Source: Allobogoriella alba
GTDB lineage: Bacteria; Actinomycetota; Actinomycetes; Actinomycetales; Actinomycetaceae
Assembly: GCF_042665525.1 (NCBI RefSeq)
Contig: NZ_JBHTCQ010000005.1
Span: 1-64,000, forward strand
Direction of reading: 5' to 3'
DNA: 64,000 bases
The notes under the pieces are model-generated. The model was not told the origin of the DNA, made no database searches, and saw only the letters and a list, made by a program, of their open reading frames with translations. Positions 41,949-50,331 of the stretch are shown piece by piece. The translations under genes and the position numbers were made by a program. Each line of letters begins with the position of its first letter. Within the stretch, counting starts at the first letter, position 1.

Positions 41949-43625
41949 TCAGCCGAGCGCGGCGCGCGCCGCCTGCCGCACGGCATCGGCGAGACGCCGA
42001 CGTGACTCGCGCAGGTCGCGACGGTCGACGACGACCTCGACCACCGAGCGACCCCGCACCGGCGCGGCAAGTGCGGCCCGGAGCTCCTCGACGGACCTGA
42101 CGGCGCGGTGCTCGGCCCGGTGCGCCGCGGCGAGGGCGGCGATGTCGACGTCCTGCGGTGTGCCGAAGAGCCGCTCGAAGGTCTCGGCGCGCTGGGGGGC
42201 ACCGTGCTCGAGGGTCGCGAAGATGCCGCCGCCGTGATCGTTGAGGACCACCAGCTGGAGGTCGACGTCGCGCTCGAGGATGCCGCGCCCGAGCGATCCG
42301 GCGTCGTGCAGGAACGTCAGGTCCCCCAGCAACACGCGGACCGGCAGACCCAGGCCCAGGGCGACGCCGGTGGCGGTGGCGATCGTCCCGTCGATCCCGG
42401 CGAGGCCCCGGTTGGCGAGCACCGGGACCGGCTCGCCGGCGACCGGTCCGGCGGCGAGGTCGAGGTCGCGCACGGGGTTGGAGGAGCCGACCACGAGGGC
42501 GCCGACGCTGCGTGCGGACCACACCTCACGTGCCGTCGCGAGCCCGTCCAGGCGTCCGAGCCGGCCCAGGTGGTCCTCGATCGCCGTGCTCGCCGCGGCG
42601 GCCGCGAGCGTCCAGCGAGCCAGCCAGGCCGCGTCCTGCTCGGCCGCCGAAGCGTCCGGGGACTCCTCGAGGATGACCGCGCCGGCGACCCGGTCCGCCG
42701 TCCCGGCGACGTCCGTCCAGGTCCCGGACGGCGCCACCACGACCACCTCGACGTCCGGCCGGGCCAGCAGTGCGCTGACCGGGCGGGAGAGCGTCGGGTG
42801 CCCGAGGACGACCACGCGCTCGACGGCACCGCCGAGCTCGGGATCGCCGAGCAGCGGCCGGTACGGTCCGATCGCGGCCGGACCGCTGCGAGCGCCGGAC
42901 GTGGGTTCGGCGAGCAGCGGCCAGTCGGCCTGCTCGGCGAGTGATCGCGCCGCGGGGCCGGCACCGTCCCCGGCGACGACGACGGTGCGCGGTCCGCGCA
43001 GGAGCGGCACCCCGGAGGGCCGGCCGGTGGCCGCCACGACGTCTCGCCGTGCGGGCGCCGGCCCGGTCTCCCACGGCCCGCCGGGCACCAGCGGGTCGCG
43101 GAACGCGACGTCGAGGTGCACCGGTCCCGGGTCGTTGCTGCGCAGGCCGCGGGCGGCAGCGAGCGCCCGGGTGACGACCTGGTCCAGCGCGGTCCCACCG
43201 GCCGGCCCGGCCGGCAGGTCGACGGCGTGCCGCACCGCGGTGCCGAAGAGGCCGACCTGGTCCGTGGTCTGGTTGGCGCCGGTGCCCCGCAGCTCGTGCG
43301 GCCGGTCCGCGCTGAGCACGACGACGGGCACGCCGGCGTGCGACGCCTCGAGCACCGCGGGGTGGAGGTTGGCGACCGCGGTGCCCGAGGTGGTGACCAC
43401 CGGCACCGGCCGGCCCGTGGCACGCGCGAGGCCGAGCGCGACGAACCCGGCCCCGCGCTCGTCGAGCCGCACGTGCAGGCGCAGCCAGCCGGACCGCTCG
43501 GCGTCGTGCAGGGCGTAGGCGAGCGGTGCGCTGCGGGAGCCCGGTGCGAGCACCACGTCCCGCACGCCGTGCGCGGTCAGGGCGGTGACCAGGGCGCGGG
43601 CGGTCGAGGTGGCGTCCATGCTCAC
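41949..43625 (-). CDS. menD: SEPHCHC synthase (MenD)
   Basis: A thiamine-diphosphate enzyme (558 aa) that joins isochorismate and 2-oxoglutarate in the first committed menaquinone step. VLAPGSRSAPLAYAL near residue 25, LDERGAGFVALGLARATGRP with the ThDP-activating glutamate and VVLNDHGGGIFATLEHG in the ThDP/Mg region near the C-terminus are typical. The GTG at 43625 overlaps the menC stop (GTGA), so menC and menD are coupled. An ATG two codons later is an alternative. Confidence 0.95.
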   Translation of the reverse strand: MSMDATSTARALVTALTAHGVRDVVLAPGSRSAPLAYALHDAERSGWLRLHVRLDERGAGFVALGLARATGRPVPVVTTSGTAVANLHPAVLEASHAGVPVVVLSADRPHELRGTGANQTTDQVGLFGTAVRHAVDLPAGPAGGTALDQVVTRALAAARGLRSNDPGPVHLDVAFRDPLVPGGPWETGPAPARRDVVAATGRPSGVPLLRGPRTVVVAGDGAGPAARSLAEQADWPLLAEPTSGARSGPAAIGPYRPLLGDPELGGAVERVVVLGHPTLSRPVSALLARPDVEVVVVAPSGTWTDVAGTADRVAGAVILEESPDASAAEQDAAWLARWTLAAAAASTAIEDHLGRLGRLDGLATAREVWSARSVGALVVGSSNPVRDLDLAAGPVAGEPVPVLANRGLAGIDGTIATATGVALGLGLPVRVLLGDLTFLHDAGSLGRGILERDVDLQLVVLNDHGGGIFATLEHGAPQRAETFERLFGTPQDVDIAALAAAHRAEHRAVRSVEELRAALAAPVRGRSVVEVVVDRRDLRESRRRLADAVRQAARAALG

Positions 43626-44599
43626 CCGGCCACCGCCAGGTGGCCGGCCACCTCGGCGAGACGGTCGGACCAGGCGCGGGTCACGTCGTCGCCGGCGGCG
43701 ATCTCGGCGAGGGTGCCGGGCGTGGGCTCGGGGCGCCGGACCGGGATGGTGCCGCCGTCGGGAAGCAGCGGGTCGGGCACCGTGTCCGCGGTCAGCAGGT
43801 GCACCGTGGCGAGGCCGCAGGCGTGGGTGAGCTCGGGCAGGGCCGCGGCGAGTGCGAGGCCGGCGGCGATCCCCACGGAGGTCTCCAGCGCGGAGCTGAC
43901 CACCACGGGGAGGCCGACCTCCTCCGCCAGCTGCAGACAGACCCGGACCCCGCCCAGCGGCTGGACCTTGAGGACGACGACGTCGGCCGCCTCGGCGCGG
44001 CGGACGGCCAGCGGGTCCTCCGCCCGGCGGATCGACTCGTCGGCCGCGATCGGCACGTCGGTGCGTCGGCGCAGCGCCGCCAGGTCCGCGACGGACGGGC
44101 AGGGCTGCTCGGCGTACTCCAGCCCTCCGGCGGCGCGGTCGAGGTGGCCGAGCCGGTGCACGGCCGTCTCGAGGTCCCAGGCGGCGTTGGCGTCGACCCG
44201 GATCCGGCCGTGCGGCCCGAGCGCGTCGCGGACCGCCTCCAGGCGGGCCTGCTCCTCCGCGAGGTCCTGGCCGGGCTCGGCCACCTTGACCTTGGCCGTC
44301 GTGCAGCCGCCGGAGGCGGTGACGATCGCGTGCGCCCGCTCCGGCCCGACCGCGGGGACCGTGACGTTGACCGGGATGCGGTCCCGGACCGGGGGCGGCC
44401 AACCCTCCTCGGTGGCCTCGAGCGCGGCCCGGAGCCAGGCGGCGGACTCGGCGGCGTCGTAGTCCCAGAACGGCGAGAACTCGCCCCAGCCGGCGTCGCC
44501 GCGCAGCAGCACGCCCTCGCGGACGGTGATCCGGCGGAACCGGGACCTCAGCGGGATCGCGTACGTCGCGCGGACCTCCGGCAGGGCGGTGGCGGGCAT
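43622..44599 (-). CDS. menC: o-Succinylbenzoate synthase
   Basis: An enolase-superfamily dehydratase (325 aa) that converts SHCHC to o-succinylbenzoate. The catalytic lysine pair region CTTAKVKVAEPG, metal ligands in IRVDANAAWD, EYAEQPC and AADESIR, and the second catalytic lysine in VVLKVQPLGG are all present. ATG at 44599 with no strong ribosome-binding site. It diverges from menB across a long inverted repeat. Confidence 0.95.
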   Translation of the reverse strand: MPATALPEVRATYAIPLRSRFRRITVREGVLLRGDAGWGEFSPFWDYDAAESAAWLRAALEATEEGWPPPVRDRIPVNVTVPAVGPERAHAIVTASGGCTTAKVKVAEPGQDLAEEQARLEAVRDALGPHGRIRVDANAAWDLETAVHRLGHLDRAAGGLEYAEQPCPSVADLAALRRRTDVPIAADESIRRAEDPLAVRRAEAADVVVLKVQPLGGVRVCLQLAEEVGLPVVVSSALETSVGIAAGLALAAALPELTHACGLATVHLLTADTVPDPLLPDGGTIPVRRPEPTPGTLAEIAAGDDVTRAWSDRLAEVAGHLAVAG

Positions 44600-44638
44600 G
44601 CTGGCCAGGATAGGGCGGTCCGTACCAGGGCACCGACT

Positions 44639-44696
44639 GCTGCAGCCGTCGCCCGGTGCTGCTGGCATGCCTGCCACGGTGGGCGACGGCTGCAGC
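44639..44696. repeat. 16-bp inverted repeat in the menC-menB divergent region
   Basis: Two perfect 16-base arms, GCTGCAGCCGTCGCCC (44639-44654) and GGGCGACGGCTGCAGC (44681-44696), are separated by 26 bases that contain a smaller hairpin TGGCA-TGCC-TGCCA. It occupies the middle of the 121-base divergent region. It could be an operator for a dimeric regulator, a leader hairpin or a cruciform-prone element. Convergent terminators are not expected between divergent genes. Confidence 0.8.
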
Positions 44697-44708
44697 GGTG
44701 GCGCGGCA

Positions 44709-44714
44709 TAGGGT
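44709..44714 (+). promoter_or_regulatory. Leaderless -10 element (TAGGGT) of menB
   Basis: TAGGGT ends 6 bases before the menB GTG at 44721, with no ribosome-binding site between. The long inverted repeat ends 12 bases upstream and would cover the -35 region. Confidence 0.55.
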
Positions 44715-44720
44715 TGCCGG

Positions 44721-45695
44721 GTGAGCAGCGTGCCCGACCGTGTGTCCGACATCTTCGACCCGACCCGCTGGCGCGACGTCGAGGGTGCCGAGTTCACGGA
44801 CATCACCTACCACCGCGGGGTCGAGCGCGACGGCGGCACCAGCGGCACAGAGCGTGACCTGCCGGTGGTCCGGATCGCCTTCGACCGGCCGGAGGTCCGC
44901 AACGCGTTCCGCCCGCACACGGTGGACGAGCTCTACCGGGCGCTGGACCACGCCCGCACCACGCCCGACGTCGCCGCGATCATCCTCACCGGGAACGGAC
45001 CCAGCCCGAAGGACGGCGGCTGGGCGTTCTGCTCCGGCGGCGACCAGCGCATCCGCGGCCGGGACGGCTACCGGTACGAGACGTCGGACGCCGACGAGGG
45101 CAGCGCGGCGCAGCGACGTGAGCAGCTCGACCCGGCCCGCGCCGGGCGGCTGCACATCCTCGAGGTGCAGCGCCTCATCCGCACGACGCCGAAGCCGGTC
45201 ATCGCCGCCGTCCCCGGCTGGGCGGCCGGGGGCGGGCACAGCCTCAACGTGGTCTGCGACCTGTCGGTCGCCTCCCGGCAGCACGCGCGCTTCAAGCAGA
45301 CCGACGCCGACGTCGGCTCCTTCGACGCCGGGTACGGCTCGGCCCTGCTGGCCCGGCAGGTCGGTGACAAGCGGGCACGGGAGATCTTCTTCCTCGCCCG
45401 CACCTACGACGCCGAGACCGCCGAGCGCTGGGGCGTGGTCAACGAGGTCGCCGACCACGAGGAGCTGGAGAGCCTCGCGCTGGAGTACGCGCGGGTCGTG
45501 GCGACGAAGTCGCCGCAGGCGATCCGCATGCTCAAGTTCGCCTTCAACCTGGCCGACGACGGCCTGGCCGGCCAGCAGGTGTTCGCCGGCGAGGCGACGC
45601 GGCTGGCGTACATGACGGACGAGGCCGTCGAGGGGCGTGACGCGTTCCTCGAGCGCCGCGACCCGGACTGGTCGCGGTTCCCCCGGTACTACTGA
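44721..45695 (+). CDS. menB: 1,4-Dihydroxy-2-naphthoyl-CoA synthase
   Basis: A crotonase-family ring-closing enzyme (324 aa). GWAFCSGGDQRIRGRDGY near residue 100 is the MenB-specific A-loop region, AAVPGWAAGGGHSLNVVCDLS forms the oxyanion hole and DADVGSFDAGYGSALLARQVG carries the catalytic aspartate of this subtype. The end ERRDPDWSRFPRYY is the usual MenB C-terminus. Single-gene unit; its stop is followed by a transporter remnant. Confidence 0.96.
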   Translation: MSSVPDRVSDIFDPTRWRDVEGAEFTDITYHRGVERDGGTSGTERDLPVVRIAFDRPEVRNAFRPHTVDELYRALDHARTTPDVAAIILTGNGPSPKDGGWAFCSGGDQRIRGRDGYRYETSDADEGSAAQRREQLDPARAGRLHILEVQRLIRTTPKPVIAAVPGWAAGGGHSLNVVCDLSVASRQHARFKQTDADVGSFDAGYGSALLARQVGDKRAREIFFLARTYDAETAERWGVVNEVADHEELESLALEYARVVATKSPQAIRMLKFAFNLADDGLAGQQVFAGEATRLAYMTDEAVEGRDAFLERRDPDWSRFPRYY

Positions 45696-45769
45696 TGCGC
45701 TGGGCTGCTCATGCGCGGCCCTCGTGCAGGCCAGCGGCATGTGAGGCCGACGGCGCCGCGCTGGCGACC

Positions 45770-45952
45770 ATGCTCGGCCTGAGCGCGGTCTTCATGCTGC
45801 TCACCTTCGTGGTGTTCGCCGCCTACGGCGTGTTCGCGGCTGCGATCCGTGATCGCGTCCTGACCAGGCCCCGAGTCCTTGACGCCATGCGCAAGGTCTT
45901 CGCCGCCACCTTCGTGGCTCTGGCCGGGCGGCTGGCGGTCCAGAGCAGGTGA
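45770..45952 (+). pseudogene. LysE/RhtB-family exporter remnant (C-terminal fragment)
   Basis: The frame encodes about 60 residues that look like only the last two helices of a LysE/RhtB amino-acid exporter: LGLSAVFMLLTFVVFAAYGVF, then RDRVLTRPRVLDAMRKVFAA and a final ALAGRLAVQSR. LysE proteins are about 200 residues; no N-terminal two-thirds can be seen in any frame upstream, where menB ends at 45695. The open frame continues back to 45695 but that part is unrelated. It is best read as a decayed gene left by a deletion or insertion. A short functional membrane protein is less likely. Confidence 0.65.
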
Positions 45953-46007
45953 CCCCGGACCGGGACGGCCGTCCCGTGCTGCTGAGGCGGTTCTGCCGAC
46001 CGGAACC

Positions 46008-47234
46008 TCAGCTCACGAACGCCCCCATCCCGGTGATGGCCCGGCCGACCACGAGCTGATTGATCTCGTTCGTGCCCTCGAAGGTGTAGATCGCCTCGGC
46101 GTCGGCGTGAAAACGCGCCACGTCGGTGTCCAGGGTGATGCCGTTGCCGCCGCACACCTCGCGGGCGAGCGCCACCGTCTCGCGGGTGCGCCGCGCGATC
46201 CACGCCTTGGCCAGGGCGGCGTCGGCGTCGCTGTACCCGCCCTCGCCGTCGACCTGGTCCTCGGCGAGCTGGCTGAGGCGGACCGCCATCCCGAGCGAGG
46301 CGGTGAGGTTGCCGAGCATCGTGGCGAGCTTGTCCTGCACGAGCTGGAACCCGGCGATCGGGCGGCCGAACTGGTGGCGGTCCCGGGTGTAGCGGACCGC
46401 CGCGCGGAAGGCGCCCGCCTGCGCCCCGGTGGCCATCCAGCTGACCCCGGTGCGCATCGAGCGCAGCAGGCGGTTGACGTCGGCGAAGGAGTTGACCCGC
46501 TGCAGCCGGCGGGACTCCGGGACCCGCGCCCCGTCCAGGGTGATGTGGCCGTTGTCGACGATGCGCAGGGCCGCCTTACGCCGGATCTTCTCGATGCGCA
46601 CGCCCGGGTCGTCGCGCTCGACGAGGAAGGCCTTGACCTGGCTGTCGGCCTCGTCCCGCGCCAGCACCGCCAGCAGATCGGCCTGCGCGGCGCCGCCGAT
46701 CCAGCGCTTGGCGCCGGTCAGCACCCAGGTGTCGCCGTCGCGCCGCGCCGTGGTCTCCAGCCCGCGGGCGACGTCGCTGCCGTGGTCGGGTTCGGTGAGC
46801 GCGAAGACGCCGGTGCGGGCGAAGCTGCGCATGTCGGCGTCGAGCTCGGCCACCTGCTCAGGCGAGCCGCCGAGCAGCACTGTGTTCCGGAAGAGGTTCA
46901 CGTGGCCGCTGAAGATCACCGAGACGGACACGTCCGTCTGCGCGATCTCGAAGGTGCGGAAGCCGTCGAAGAGCGGTCGGGGCCGGTACCCGGGCGGGGT
47001 CCCGCCGTCGACCGGCTCGGCGGGATCCATGGTGCGCAGGGCCGCCAACGGCTCGAGGACCGCGGGCGAGTACTCACCGCGCTCCCACAGGTCGTTGACG
47101 TGGGGGCGCACGTCGTTCTCGAGCACGGTCCGTAGCCGGGTGAGCACGGCGCGCTCGGCGTCGGTGAGCATCAGCTCGTAGCCGTACGGATCCACGTCGG
47201 CATACAGCCGTGCCAGGACAGGCGCAGCAGTCAT
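46008..47234 (-). CDS. Acyl-CoA dehydrogenase (glutaryl-CoA dehydrogenase-like)
   Basis: A 408-residue FAD acyl-CoA dehydrogenase. ALTEPDHGSDVARGLETTARRDGD and GAKRWIGGAAQADL are the central beta-domain FAD contacts, DRHQFGRPIAGFQLVQDKLA is the family signature 2 region, and the catalytic glutamate should lie in AIYTFEGTNEINQLVVGRAITG, the GCDH-like context. Substrate is unknown. It lies 61 bases downstream of the MaoC gene and is probably the last gene of the SDR-amidohydrolase-MaoC operon. Confidence 0.88.
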   Translation of the reverse strand: MTAAPVLARLYADVDPYGYELMLTDAERAVLTRLRTVLENDVRPHVNDLWERGEYSPAVLEPLAALRTMDPAEPVDGGTPPGYRPRPLFDGFRTFEIAQTDVSVSVIFSGHVNLFRNTVLLGGSPEQVAELDADMRSFARTGVFALTEPDHGSDVARGLETTARRDGDTWVLTGAKRWIGGAAQADLLAVLARDEADSQVKAFLVERDDPGVRIEKIRRKAALRIVDNGHITLDGARVPESRRLQRVNSFADVNRLLRSMRTGVSWMATGAQAGAFRAAVRYTRDRHQFGRPIAGFQLVQDKLATMLGNLTASLGMAVRLSQLAEDQVDGEGGYSDADAALAKAWIARRTRETVALAREVCGGNGITLDTDVARFHADAEAIYTFEGTNEINQLVVGRAITGMGAFVS

Positions 47235-47295
47235 CGAGACCTCCTCGTCCAGTTCGCCTTGTGGGCGAGCACGAGGCTACGCGGCCACCGGTGCC

Positions 47296-47748
47296 TCAGG
47301 CGTAGAACCGGGCCAGCGTCGTCGCGGCGACGGCCGGCTTGGTCCCGCCCTCGACCTCGATGACGTTGTCCATGGTGAGCTGGTACCCGCCGGGGACCTC
47401 TTTGACCTCGCGCACCGTGGTGGTCATCCGCACGCGCGAGCCGACCGGGACCGGCGAGGGGAAGCGGACCTTGTCCAGGCCGTAGTTGACCTTGGTGGTC
47501 ACGCCCTCCACGTGGAGGAGCTCCTCCGAGAACGGGATGATCAGCGCGAGCGTGAGGTAACCGTGCGCGATGGGACCGCCGAACGGTCCGGCCTTGGCCC
47601 GCTCCGGGTCGGTGTGGATCCACTGGTGGTCGTCGGTGGCGTCGGCGAAGAGGTTGACCTGCTCCTGGGTGACCTCCCGGTACCCGGACGTGCCCAGCTC
47701 GACGCCGGTCAGGCTCGGCAGGTCCTGGAAGCTCACGGTCGTGGTCAT
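47296..47748 (-). CDS. MaoC-family (R)-enoyl-CoA hydratase/dehydratase
   Basis: A 150-residue hot-dog protein with the complete hydratase 2 motif: FADATDDHQWIHTDPERA (Asp and His) near residue 35, then GPIAHGYLTLALI. It most resembles the single-domain nodulation-N/MaoC group and should hydrate a 2-enoyl-CoA. Its ATG overlaps the amidohydrolase stop (ATGA). With the dehydrogenase and SDR it could form a beta-oxidation-like series. Confidence 0.87.
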   Translation of the reverse strand: MTTTVSFQDLPSLTGVELGTSGYREVTQEQVNLFADATDDHQWIHTDPERAKAGPFGGPIAHGYLTLALIIPFSEELLHVEGVTTKVNYGLDKVRFPSPVPVGSRVRMTTTVREVKEVPGGYQLTMDNVIEVEGGTKPAVAATTLARFYA

Positions 47749-48644
47749 GCGTCCTCCTTGTGCGCGTCCAGGCCCAGGAGCCGGACGGCGTTGTCCTTGA
47801 TGATCTTCGGGCGGACCTCGGGCTTCATCTCCAGCCCGTCGAAGTCACGCATCCACCGGTCGGGGGTGAGCAGCGGGAAGTCGGAGCCGAACAGGACCTT
47901 GTCCTGCAGCAGCGAGTTCGCCTGCCGCACCAGCTGCGGCGGGAAGTACTTCGGCGACCAGCCGGAGAGGTCGATGTAGGTGTTGCCCTTGTGCGTCGCG
48001 ACGGTGATGGCCTCGTCCTGCCACGGCACGGACGGGTGGGCCATGATGATCGTCAGGTCCGGGAACCGGGCGGCCACCACGTCCAGCAGGATCGGGTTGG
48101 AGAGCCCCATCTTGATGCCGAACCCGCCGGGCACGCCGGCGCCGATGCCGGTCTGGCCGGTGTGGAACAGGGCGGGCAGCCGGTAGCGCGCGATCGCCTC
48201 GTAGAGCGGGAAGTGCTGCTCGTCGGAGGGGTCGAAGTCCTGCACCGACGGGTGGAACTTGAAGCCCCGCACGCCGAGGTCCTCGACCTGGCGGCGGATC
48301 CGGTCCACCGCGTCGGTGGCCCACGGGTCCACGGACCCGAAGGGGATGAGCACGTCGTTGTTGCGGGCGGCGCCGGCCACGATGTCGGCCACCGAGTTCG
48401 GCGGCTGCCCCCAGAACGTGGTCGCGTCGACGGTGAAGACGACGGCGGCCATGGACCGCTGACGGTAGTACTCCGCGGTCTCGTCCACGTCCATGCGGTC
48501 GGTGGGGGCACGGAAGTACTTCGCGGCCGCCTCCACCACCTCGGCCGGGAGGGACATGTGGCCGTCGGCGTCCTTCTCGATGTGCACGTGCACGTCGACG
48601 GCGACGACCTGCGCGGCGTCGACCGCGCACTCGTACCGGGTCAC
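47745..48644 (-). CDS. Amidohydrolase family 2 (ACMSD-like) metal-dependent hydrolase
   Basis: A TIM-barrel amidohydrolase (299 aa). Metal ligands expected for the ACMSD-like group are visible: VDVHVH near residue 18, the histidine in LFHTGQTG, MAHPSVPW and the aspartate in LFGSDFPLL. Family members decarboxylate or hydrolyse carboxylated substrates, often from aromatic breakdown. The GTG overlaps the SDR stop (GTGA). The exact reaction is not assignable. Confidence 0.84.
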   Translation of the reverse strand: MTRYECAVDAAQVVAVDVHVHIEKDADGHMSLPAEVVEAAAKYFRAPTDRMDVDETAEYYRQRSMAAVVFTVDATTFWGQPPNSVADIVAGAARNNDVLIPFGSVDPWATDAVDRIRRQVEDLGVRGFKFHPSVQDFDPSDEQHFPLYEAIARYRLPALFHTGQTGIGAGVPGGFGIKMGLSNPILLDVVAARFPDLTIIMAHPSVPWQDEAITVATHKGNTYIDLSGWSPKYFPPQLVRQANSLLQDKVLFGSDFPLLTPDRWMRDFDGLEMKPEVRPKIIKDNAVRLLGLDAHKEDA

Positions 48645-49573
48645 GACCCTGCCTCTGGGGACGGCGCGGCGTCCGCGGGCGGCTCCGGCATGGGCTGGCC
48701 GACGCTCTGCAGGGACTGCCCGAAGGTGGATGCGAAGTCGCTCTCCAGGTCGCTCGCCGCCCAGCCGCCGTCGCGGAACGCGGTCACGACCTCCTCGGGG
48801 TGCGACCACAGCGTGAGGCGGTCCCCGCCGGCACCGATCGCCTGGCCGGAGATGCCCGCGGCGGCGTCCGAGGCGAGGTAGGCGATGAGGCCGGCGACGT
48901 CCTGCGGCGTGCCGAAGCCGAGCACCCGCCGGGCGAACGGGACGGGCTCACCCCGCTCCGCGGCGTCGGAGAACTGCTTGAAGTAGGGGACGGTGTCCGT
49001 CATGGCGGTCGCGGCAACCGGGATGACGGCGTTGGCGGTGATGTTCGCGCGGGCGAGCTCCAGCGCCCAGGTCCGCACCATGCCGACGATGCCGGCCTTG
49101 GCGGCGGCGTAGTTCGTCTGGCCGAAGTTGCCCCGCTGCCCGGTCGGGGACCCGATGCAGATGATGCGGCCGCCCTCGCCCTGGCCGCGCAGGTACGTCG
49201 CGGCCTCGCGGACGCAGGTGAAGGTGCCGCGCAGGTGGACGCCGATCACGGTGTCGAAGTCCTCGTCGGACATCTTCCACAGCACCGTGTCCCGCAGGAC
49301 GCCGGCGTTCGTCACGAGGATGTCGAGCCGCCCGTAGGTCTCGACGGCGGTCGTCACGAGGCTCTTGGCCGTCTCGGTCGGACCCACGGGCGCGACGACG
49401 GCGACCGCCTTCCCGCCGTCGTCCGTGATCGCGGCGACGGCCTCGTCCGCGGCCTCCTGGTCGACGTCGTTGACCACCAGGCTCGCACCGTGCCGGGCGA
49501 GCTCCCGGGCGTACGCGAGCCCGAGGCCGCGTCCGCTGCCGGTGACGATGGCGACTTTCCCGCTCAGATCCAT
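48641..49573 (-). CDS. Short-chain dehydrogenase/reductase (3-hydroxyacyl-CoA dehydrogenase-like)
   Basis: An SDR of 310 residues, longer than the classic ~250. The NAD(P) motif TGSGRGLGLAYARELA lies near residue 13, VVNDVD suggests an acidic residue that would favour NAD, NAGVLRD and the YAAAK active site are present. The C-terminal ~55 residues form an extension. It resembles the SDR domain of peroxisomal multifunctional enzymes (FabG/HSD17B4 type). The ATG at 49573 has a GGAGGAG ribosome-binding site; one six codons upstream is in frame. First gene of the operon. Confidence 0.86.
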   Translation of the reverse strand: MDLSGKVAIVTGSGRGLGLAYARELARHGASLVVNDVDQEAADEAVAAITDDGGKAVAVVAPVGPTETAKSLVTTAVETYGRLDILVTNAGVLRDTVLWKMSDEDFDTVIGVHLRGTFTCVREAATYLRGQGEGGRIICIGSPTGQRGNFGQTNYAAAKAGIVGMVRTWALELARANITANAVIPVAATAMTDTVPYFKQFSDAAERGEPVPFARRVLGFGTPQDVAGLIAYLASDAAAGISGQAIGAGGDRLTLWSHPEEVVTAFRDGGWAASDLESDFASTFGQSLQSVGQPMPEPPADAAPSPEAGS

Positions 49574-49643
49574 ACACTCCTCCATGTCCACCTCGACCCG
49601 GCCAGCGGCACAGCCGCACCGCTCGCCGCTGCCGTCGGCGGCA

Positions 49644-49706
49644 AGTCTCCCCAGGGTTGATAGGCAGTGTCAATCATTGACCCCTGCAACTGTTTGCTCG
49701 TAGTCT
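49644..49706. promoter_or_regulatory. Divergent promoters sharing a palindromic operator
   Basis: The perfect palindrome GTCAAT-C-ATTGAC (49669-49681) contains both -35 elements. To the right, TTGACC (49677-49682), an 18-base spacer and TAGTCT (49701-49706) form the marR promoter. To the left on the minus strand, TTGACA (49673-49668), an 18-base spacer and GAGACT (49649-49644) form the SDR operon promoter. A MarR dimer on this site would block both. The symmetry could also be only two back-to-back -35 boxes. Confidence 0.65.
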
Positions 49707-49730
49707 GCTCGTCACGCGAGGGAGGAGTCC

Positions 49731-50189
49731 ATGGTGACGTCGCAGAGCGTCGGGGCGTCCGACAACATCGGCCTGCTGCTCTCGCTCGCGAGCGCCCAGG
49801 GCGTCGCGGCCGCGAACGCCGCACTGCGGCCGATGGACCTCAGCACCCGCTCCTACACGCTGCTGGAGCTGATCATCCGCGCGGGTGGCGCGAGCCAGCG
49901 CGAGCTCGCCGACACCCTCCGCCTCGACCCGAGTCAGATCGTCGCCCTCGTCGACGGCCTCGAGCAGCGCGGGTTCGCCCAGCGACGACCCAACGCGGCA
50001 GACCGGCGGCAGAAGTCCGTCGTGGCCACGAACCGGGGCCGGCAGGCGTACCGCCGCGCCCGGGACCGGGTGGAGGCGTCGCTCGACGAGGTCCTCGGAG
50101 AGCTGGACGAGGCCGAGCGGGAGACGCTCCGCGCGCTGCTGACCAGGATCGTGCATCCGCGGCCGGCCACGGTCGAGCGGGTCAGCTAG
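49731..50189 (+). CDS. MarR-family transcriptional regulator
   Basis: A 152-residue winged-helix regulator. The recognition region ASQRELADTLRLDPSQIVALVDGLEQRGFAQR (helices 3-4) and the wing RRPNAADRRQKSV are typical; dimerisation helices are at both ends. The ATG has a GGGAGGAG ribosome-binding site. It is divergent from the SDR-amidohydrolase-MaoC-dehydrogenase operon with a shared palindrome, so it probably represses that operon and itself until a ligand binds, possibly an acyl-CoA or aromatic acid. Confidence 0.88.
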   Translation: MVTSQSVGASDNIGLLLSLASAQGVAAANAALRPMDLSTRSYTLLELIIRAGGASQRELADTLRLDPSQIVALVDGLEQRGFAQRRPNAADRRQKSVVATNRGRQAYRRARDRVEASLDEVLGELDEAERETLRALLTRIVHPRPATVERVS

Positions 50190-50331
50190 AGCGAGCTGGC
50201 GTCTCCGGCGTCAGGGTCTCCTGGCACCGCCACCCCGCTCGCGACGGCCACGAGCACCGTCCGGCGCCACCGTGAGCAGATATCCCTCGTCCGCGTCGCG
50301 GTCGCCCATCAAGGGAGCCTGAGGTGATCGC

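Noticed and set aside
41949..45740. A 1263-codon open frame on the minus strand
   Set aside because: It is menD (to 43625) plus shadow frames of menC and menB. The upstream protein sequence is arginine/alanine-rich and has no family features.
50190..50331. A short gene between marR and the YCII gene
   Set aside because: The candidate frames are short, lack ribosome-binding sites and have biased composition; no feature could be supported.
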